A DNA stretch of 64,000 bases, from assembly GCA_963793025.1 (NCBI GenBank), contig CAWBYL010000009.1, positions 310,001 through 374,000 on the forward strand, read 5' to 3'. Of this stretch, positions 59,949-64,000 are shown in pieces; position 1 is the stretch's first letter; every line of letters begins with the position of its first letter. This DNA comes from CAWBYL01 sp963793025. GTDB taxonomy: Bacteria > Actinomycetota > Acidimicrobiia > Acidimicrobiales > Acidimicrobilacustridaceae. The translations under genes and the position numbers were made by a program. The notes beneath the pieces are model-generated. The model was not told where the DNA came from. It saw only the letters and a program-made list of their open reading frames with translations, and ran no database searches.

Positions 59949-60686
59949 ATGCCCATCCCGCCCGACGTACTCAAGGCGTCGCTCGCCACCCTGCACGACG
60001 AGAAGCTGGCGGCCGGCGAGCTCGACGCCTCGCTGCACCGCGTGGTGGACGCCGCCTGCTCCGTGTTCGCCGTCGACGGCGCTGGCGTCATGATGATCGA
60101 CGACGGTCAGTCCCTCCACTACGTCGCCGCCACCGACGGCCGCAGCGCCGCTCTGGAGGCGGCCCAGGAGGAGAGCGGCGAAGGGCCCTGCATCGACTCG
60201 CTCATGAACGACGTCGTGGTCCACACCAGCGACCTGGGAAACGATCCACGATGGCCGACGCTGGTCGAGGCCATCTCCGGGCTCGGCGTGCGGGCCGTGC
60301 TCGGCATCCCGATCCACGTGGGCCGCACGGCGGTGGGCTCGTTGAACGTCTACAGCGAGAGCGCCCGTCCGTGGGACGACGACGACCAGGCCGCGCTCGC
60401 CGCTTTCGCCACCGTGATCGAGGAGGTGATGGCCCACGCCCTGGTCGCCCAGGAGCGCCACGCCATCGCCGAGCAACTCGACCACGCTCTCGCCCACCGC
60501 GTGATCATCGAGCGGGCCGTCGGCGTGGTCATGGCCCAGCAGCACCTCGACGCCGTCAGCGCCTTCAACGTCCTGCGCACCCAGGCCCGCTCCGAGCGCC
60601 GCAAGGTGGCGTCGGTGGCGGCCGACACCCTCGCCGCCTTCACCGGTCCCACCGCCGGTGGGGAGCCGAACCGGCCTCAGCAGTAG
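59949..60686 (+). CDS. GAF and ANTAR domain protein (RNA-binding antiterminator-type)
   Basis: A 245-residue regulator. ATG at 59949 follows AGGAGGA, better than the GTG 18 bases earlier. The GAF domain (about 25-170) has VFAVDGAGVMMIDDGQSLHYVAATDG and GVRAVLGIPIHVGRTAVGSLNVYS. The C-terminal ANTAR (about 180-235) reads LDHALAHRVIIERAVGVVMAQQHLDAVSAFNVLRTQARSERRKVASVAADTL. ANTAR domains bind paired RNA hairpins and prevent termination. The GAF probably senses a small ligand or redox state. It overlaps the end of egtD by 10 bases on the opposite strand. Confidence 0.92.
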   Translation: MPIPPDVLKASLATLHDEKLAAGELDASLHRVVDAACSVFAVDGAGVMMIDDGQSLHYVAATDGRSAALEAAQEESGEGPCIDSLMNDVVVHTSDLGNDPRWPTLVEAISGLGVRAVLGIPIHVGRTAVGSLNVYSESARPWDDDDQAALAAFATVIEEVMAHALVAQERHAIAEQLDHALAHRVIIERAVGVVMAQQHLDAVSAFNVLRTQARSERRKVASVAADTLAAFTGPTAGGEPNRPQQ

Positions 60687-61651
60687 GGACGGGCCAGCGT
60701 CAGGAGGAAGTCGCCGGCCGGATCGGTCCAGGTGTCCTCCACGACGAACCCCGACGCGCTGAGCTCGGTGGCCACCTGCTCGGCCCGGAACTTCGAGGAG
60801 ATCTCCGTGTGCAGCTCCTCCCCGGCGGCGAAGGTCACGTCGAGCTCGAGGCTCGGGATGCGAACGGTCTGAGCGCAGCGGGCCCGGAGGCGCATCTCCA
60901 TGCGGCTCTGGGTCTCGTCCCACACCGCCACGTGCTCGTACTGGTCGAGGTCGAAGTCGGCCCCGAGCTCGGCGTTCAGCACGGCCAGCACGTTGCGGTT
61001 GAACTCGGCGGTGACGCCGGCCGCGTCGTCGTAGGCCGCCACCAGTCGGCTCCGCTCCTTGACCAGATCCGTGCCCACGAGGAGACGGTCCTCGACGGTC
61101 ATGGCCGCGTCGAGGTCGAACAGGAAGCGCCGGCGCTGGGACGGGTCCAGGTTGCCGATGGTGCTCCCGAGGAAGGCGACCAGGCGGGGACCGCCCTCGG
61201 GGAGCTCACCGAGGTGGCGGTGGAAGTCGCCGACGACGGCGTGGACCTCGCAGCCGTAGGCCCCGGCGATGTCGATGGCCGCGCTGCGCAGCACCTCCTC
61301 GCTGACGTCGAACGGCACGAAGCGCTCGAGGGTCCCGGTGGAGGCCATGGCGTCGAGCAGCAGTCGGGTCTTCTCGGAGGTGCCCGACCCCAGTTCGACC
61401 AGCGTGGCCGCGCCGGCCAGCTTGACGATCTCCTCGGCGTGGTTCGCCAGGATCTCCCGCTCGGCCCGGGTGGGGTAGTACTCCGGGAGCCGGGTGATCT
61501 CGTCGAACAGGATGCTCCCCCGCTCGTCGTAGAACCACACCGGGGGCAGCGTCTTCACCGCACCGGTCAGACCGACGCGGACGTCGCGCTCCATGGAGCG
61601 GCGCCGGTCGTCGGGCGCGAGATGGATGTCGATCGTCAAAGTGTTGTCCAC
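60677..61651 (-). CDS. egtD: L-histidine N-alpha-methyltransferase (ergothioneine biosynthesis)
   Basis: A 324-residue EgtD, close to the usual 320-330. GTG at 61651 (VDNTLTIDIHLAPDDRRRSM) follows AGGA, 8 bases before. TRLPEYYPTRAE is typical of the family, the SAM site is LVELGSGTSEKT (about 84-95), and GSTIGNLDPSQRRRF and VGTDLVKERSRLVAAYDD follow. It trimethylates histidine to hercynine, the first step to ergothioneine. It lies 7 bases after egtB and is clearly co-transcribed with it. Confidence 0.95.
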   Translation of the reverse strand: MDNTLTIDIHLAPDDRRRSMERDVRVGLTGAVKTLPPVWFYDERGSILFDEITRLPEYYPTRAEREILANHAEEIVKLAGAATLVELGSGTSEKTRLLLDAMASTGTLERFVPFDVSEEVLRSAAIDIAGAYGCEVHAVVGDFHRHLGELPEGGPRLVAFLGSTIGNLDPSQRRRFLFDLDAAMTVEDRLLVGTDLVKERSRLVAAYDDAAGVTAEFNRNVLAVLNAELGADFDLDQYEHVAVWDETQSRMEMRLRARCAQTVRIPSLELDVTFAAGEELHTEISSKFRAEQVATELSASGFVVEDTWTDPAGDFLLTLARPYC

Positions 61652-61658
61652 GGTGGTC

Positions 61659-62909
61659 CTAAGCGTCGCGAGCGAGACGCAGGCCACTGAACGCCCACCT
61701 CGAGCTCGAGGGAAAGAAGTTGCGGTACGTCGCCCGGGCGTGCCCGGGCGGGGTGGCGCTGCTGGCTCCTCGGAGCACGTGCTGGTTGACCATGAACTTG
61801 CCGTTGTACTCCCCCACCGCCCCTTCCGCGGGGCGGAACCCCGGGTAGGGCAGATAGGCCGATGCCGTCCACTCCCACACCTCCCCCACCGCGAGCGGAG
61901 CGATGCCTGCCGGATGCAGAAAAGGCTCCAGATCGTCGCGCGGGGCGGCCGCCACCGCCCACGATCGGGCATCGGCGGCGGCCACGACCTCCCACTCCGT
62001 CTCGGTGGGGAGCCGGGCCCCGGCCCAGCGGGCGTAGGCATCGGACTCGTAGTGGCTCACGTGGCACACCGGGCGGTGGGGATCGACCGGGTCGGTGCCG
62101 TGGAGGGAGTGGACGACCCACCCCTCGGCCGTCTCCTCCCAGTAGAGGGGCGCTTCCCAACCGGAGGCCACCACGTGGGCCCAGCCCTCCGAGAGCCAGA
62201 GCTCGGCCCGGTCGTACCCGCCGTCGTCGATGAAGGCCAGCCACTCGCCACAGGTCACGGGCCTGTCGGCGAGGGCGAAGGGCGCGACGAACTCGGTGTG
62301 GCGGGGCGACTCGTTGTCGAAAGCGAACCCGGGACCGTCGTGGCCGATGTCGCACAGGCCCCCGTCGTGCTCGATCCACACGAGCGGACGAGGGTTCGAC
62401 CGTGCCGTGGTGCGCCGGTCGTAGGCCGGGTGCAGTGGACTGGACCCGAGGACGTGCTTGATGTCCATGAGCAACAGCTCCTGGTGCTGTTGCTCGTGGT
62501 GGAGGCCCAGGGTGACCAGGGTGTCGGTGGCGGGATCGAGGCCACGGGCCAACCACGACTCCATGGCGGCGTCGACGTGGCGTCGGTAGCGGGCGATCTC
62601 GTCGATGCCGGGACGGGACAACAGACCCCGGTCCGCACGCGGGTGACGGTCACCGAGGCCCTCGTAGTACGAGTTGAACAAGTAGTGGTAGCTCGGATCG
62701 AACGACTCGTAGCGCTCGTCGGACGGACCGAGGAGGAAGGCTTCGAAGAACCACGTGGTGTGGGCCCGGTGCCACTTGGTGGGACTCACGTCGGCCATCG
62801 ACTGCACGGTCTGGTCCTCGGCGGTGAGGGGCGCGGCCAATCGCTCCGTGTGGTCCCGCACGGAGCGGAAGCGGGCGATCGGCGTGGTCCCTGCACGCGC
62901 GGGTGTCAT
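61659..62909 (-). CDS. egtB: Hercynylcysteine/hercynyl-gamma-glutamylcysteine sulfoxide synthase
   Basis: A 416-residue EgtB. ATG at 62909 (MTPARAGTTPIARF) keeps the DinB domain intact. Iron ligands are visible as His50 in KWHRAHTTWFFE and His138 and His142 in HHEQQHQE. The C-terminal FGE-sulfatase domain holds RPVTCGEWLAFIDDGGY, VGEVWEWTASAYLPYPGF and QHVLRG ... RNFFPSSSRWAFSGLRLAR. It joins hercynine to cysteine or gamma-glutamylcysteine with oxygen. The genes egtA, egtC and egtE are not in this window. Confidence 0.95.
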   Translation of the reverse strand: MTPARAGTTPIARFRSVRDHTERLAAPLTAEDQTVQSMADVSPTKWHRAHTTWFFEAFLLGPSDERYESFDPSYHYLFNSYYEGLGDRHPRADRGLLSRPGIDEIARYRRHVDAAMESWLARGLDPATDTLVTLGLHHEQQHQELLLMDIKHVLGSSPLHPAYDRRTTARSNPRPLVWIEHDGGLCDIGHDGPGFAFDNESPRHTEFVAPFALADRPVTCGEWLAFIDDGGYDRAELWLSEGWAHVVASGWEAPLYWEETAEGWVVHSLHGTDPVDPHRPVCHVSHYESDAYARWAGARLPTETEWEVVAAADARSWAVAAAPRDDLEPFLHPAGIAPLAVGEVWEWTASAYLPYPGFRPAEGAVGEYNGKFMVNQHVLRGASSATPPGHARATYRNFFPSSSRWAFSGLRLARDA

Positions 62910-62979
62910 CGTCACCGGGACGGAGGCTATCGCCGTGATCTGCGGGCGGGACGGGTCGGGCCGACGCGAAACTGCGGCG

Positions 62980-63411
62980 ATGCGCATCTCGCTCGACCTC
63001 TCGACCGACCCCGGCGACTACCCCTTCTCCCATCCGGTCCGGGTCCGGTTCGCCGAGACCGACGCCATGGGCGTCGCCCATCACGCCGCCTACGTCCCCT
63101 GGTTCGAAGAGGCACGGGCCGAGTGGCTCAGGGCCCTCGGGCGCCCCTATGGCTCCTTGCGGGCGGACGGGATCGACCTGGCCGTGCTGGAGTTGGTGGT
63201 GCAGTACCGACGATCGGCACGGTTCGAGGACGTGGTGCAGGTCCACACCCGCATGGGCGAAGGGCGCGGGGCCACCTTCCAGCTCGACTACCTGGCGACC
63301 GTGGCCGGCGAGGTCGCCGCCGTGGGCGCCACCGTGCACGGGGTCGTCGGTCCCGACGGCCGGGCCCGGCGGATGCCCGCCGACCTGCGCAGCCTCTTGG
63401 GCGGGCTCTGA
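62980..63411 (+). CDS. Hot-dog acyl-CoA thioesterase (4-hydroxybenzoyl-CoA thioesterase family)
   Basis: A 143-residue single hot-dog protein from ATG 62980 (MRISLDLSTDPGDYPFSHPVRVRFAETDAMG). RFAETDAMGVAHHAAYVPWFEEAR is the 4HBT active-site helix, with catalytic Asp in ETDAMG and the HH-AY pattern. The remainder LAVLELVVQYRRSARFEDVVQVHTRM fits the fold. It hydrolyses acyl-CoA, perhaps an aromatic or short-chain one. The 70-base region to the divergent egtB holds the promoters of both. Confidence 0.9.
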   Translation: MRISLDLSTDPGDYPFSHPVRVRFAETDAMGVAHHAAYVPWFEEARAEWLRALGRPYGSLRADGIDLAVLELVVQYRRSARFEDVVQVHTRMGEGRGATFQLDYLATVAGEVAAVGATVHGVVGPDGRARRMPADLRSLLGGL

Positions 63412-63414
63412 GTC

Positions 63415-64000
63415 TCAGGCGTCGGTCGCCAGCCAGGCGTCGATGCCGGAGAGGGCGTCGACCTTGACCTGGTCGGGGGCGCCGCCGCACTCGATCGACG
63501 AGCGGGCGATGTCGGCCATGCGGGCGTCGTCGAAACCGAACTCGGCCCGGCACAGCTCGTACTCGCCGAGCAGCGTGGGCCCGAACAGCAGGGGATCGTC
63601 GCCGTTCACCGAGCAGCGCACGCCGGCGTCGAGCAGGGCAGGGAGCGGGTGCTCGGCCAGGCTCGGGAACACCCCGAGCATCAGGTTCGACGTGGGGCAC
63701 ACGTCGAGGCAGACGCCCTCGGCGGCCAGACGCTCGACGAGGCCGTCGATCTCGAAGCTGCGCACCCCGTGCTCGATGCGCTCGGCGCCGAGCAGGTCGA
63801 GCGAGTCGACGACGAACTGCCCTCCTTCGAGCTCACCGGCGTGGGGAGCGATGATCAAGCCGCCCTCGCGGGCCATGCGGAACGGCTCGACGAAGTCTCC
63901 CGGTGGGTGACCGACCTCGTCGTTGTGGAGACCGAAGCTCACCACCCGCTCCGGGTGGGCCAGGGCGAACCGGGCCAGGTCGAGCGCGTCCTGCTCCGAG
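63415..64000 (-). CDS. Adenosine deaminase (5' part beyond the window)
   Basis: The C-terminal 194 residues of an adenosine/AMP deaminase family enzyme; the frame is open through base 64000 (SEQDALDLARFALAHPERVVSFGL at the window edge, without a start). Zinc and catalytic motifs are seen: APHAGE (catalytic Glu and substrate His), ERIEHGVRS, CPTSNLMLG and VNGDDPLLFG with the two Asp residues. Most relatives read NTDDP where this protein has NGDDP. It converts adenosine to inosine in purine salvage. It converges with the thioesterase, 3 bases apart. Confidence 0.92.
   Translation of the reverse strand, partial: SEQDALDLARFALAHPERVVSFGLHNDEVGHPPGDFVEPFRMAREGGLIIAPHAGELEGGQFVVDSLDLLGAERIEHGVRSFEIDGLVERLAAEGVCLDVCPTSNLMLGVFPSLAEHPLPALLDAGVRCSVNGDDPLLFGPTLLGEYELCRAEFGFDDARMADIARSSIECGGAPDQVKVDALSGIDAWLATDA

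Noticed and set aside
1..64000. Prophage, plasmid replication genes, CRISPR array, toxin-antitoxin, tRNA or rRNA
   Set aside because: No integrase, phage structural, replication or Cas-like protein and no regular spaced repeat or cloverleaf-like stretch was noticed in either strand.

Overview
The window is GC-rich, densely coded bacterial DNA. No intergenic gap exceeds about 200 bases, no tRNA, rRNA, CRISPR array or transposase was seen, and many genes overlap by ATGA or GTGA. The gene content points to an actinobacterium: an F420-type luciferase-like oxidoreductase, an AftD-like arabinofuranosyltransferase, ergothioneine genes egtB/egtD, a GAF-ANTAR regulator, and many CaiB, SDR and amidohydrolase genes. 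A member of the Acidimicrobiia is my best guess, but no marker here proves it.

Bases 1-38,300 form a catabolic region. It starts with a DUF35/thiolase-like pair, an alpha/beta hydrolase, a cupin, two coupled amidohydrolases and a cytochrome P450 whose frame is broken. Next come an F420-type oxidoreductase, an aldo/keto reductase, a FadR-type regulator and an orphan molybdenum hydroxylase large subunit whose catalytic Glu is Gln. An eight-gene minus-strand operon (24115 down to 15564) follows, with a well-formed promoter at 24182-24210. It carries two D-aminoacylase-like amidohydrolases, a TIM-barrel amidohydrolase, a cyclase, a MarR regulator and three SDR-type genes, two of which look like an active/inactive pair. 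After it come a CaiB/VOC pair, an SMP-30 hydrolase, a DrrAB-type ABC exporter with a divergent (frameshifted) TetR gene and two matching 13-bp operator-like palindromes, an acyl-CoA synthetase, an SDR and another amidohydrolase. Together these suggest uptake-independent CoA-dependent breakdown of an unknown cyclic or terpenoid/xenobiotic compound; the substrate cannot be read from sequence.

Bases 38,500-58,300 form an envelope-glycan region: three membrane acyltransferases with SGNH domains, an AftD-like protein, two GT39-like glycosyltransferases, a GT2/DUF2304 pair, a GNAT-like protein and a polysaccharide deacetylase. Two of the acyltransferases share about 1.21 kb of apparently identical DNA covering the membrane domain, while their SGNH domains are clearly diverged. 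A phosphotransferase and a small unknown gene lie between these two copies.

Bases 58,300-64,000 hold a MaoC hydratase, a truncated haemoglobin, a STAS protein and a GAF-ANTAR regulator, egtB/egtD, a hot-dog thioesterase and the 3' part of an adenosine deaminase gene that runs off the window.
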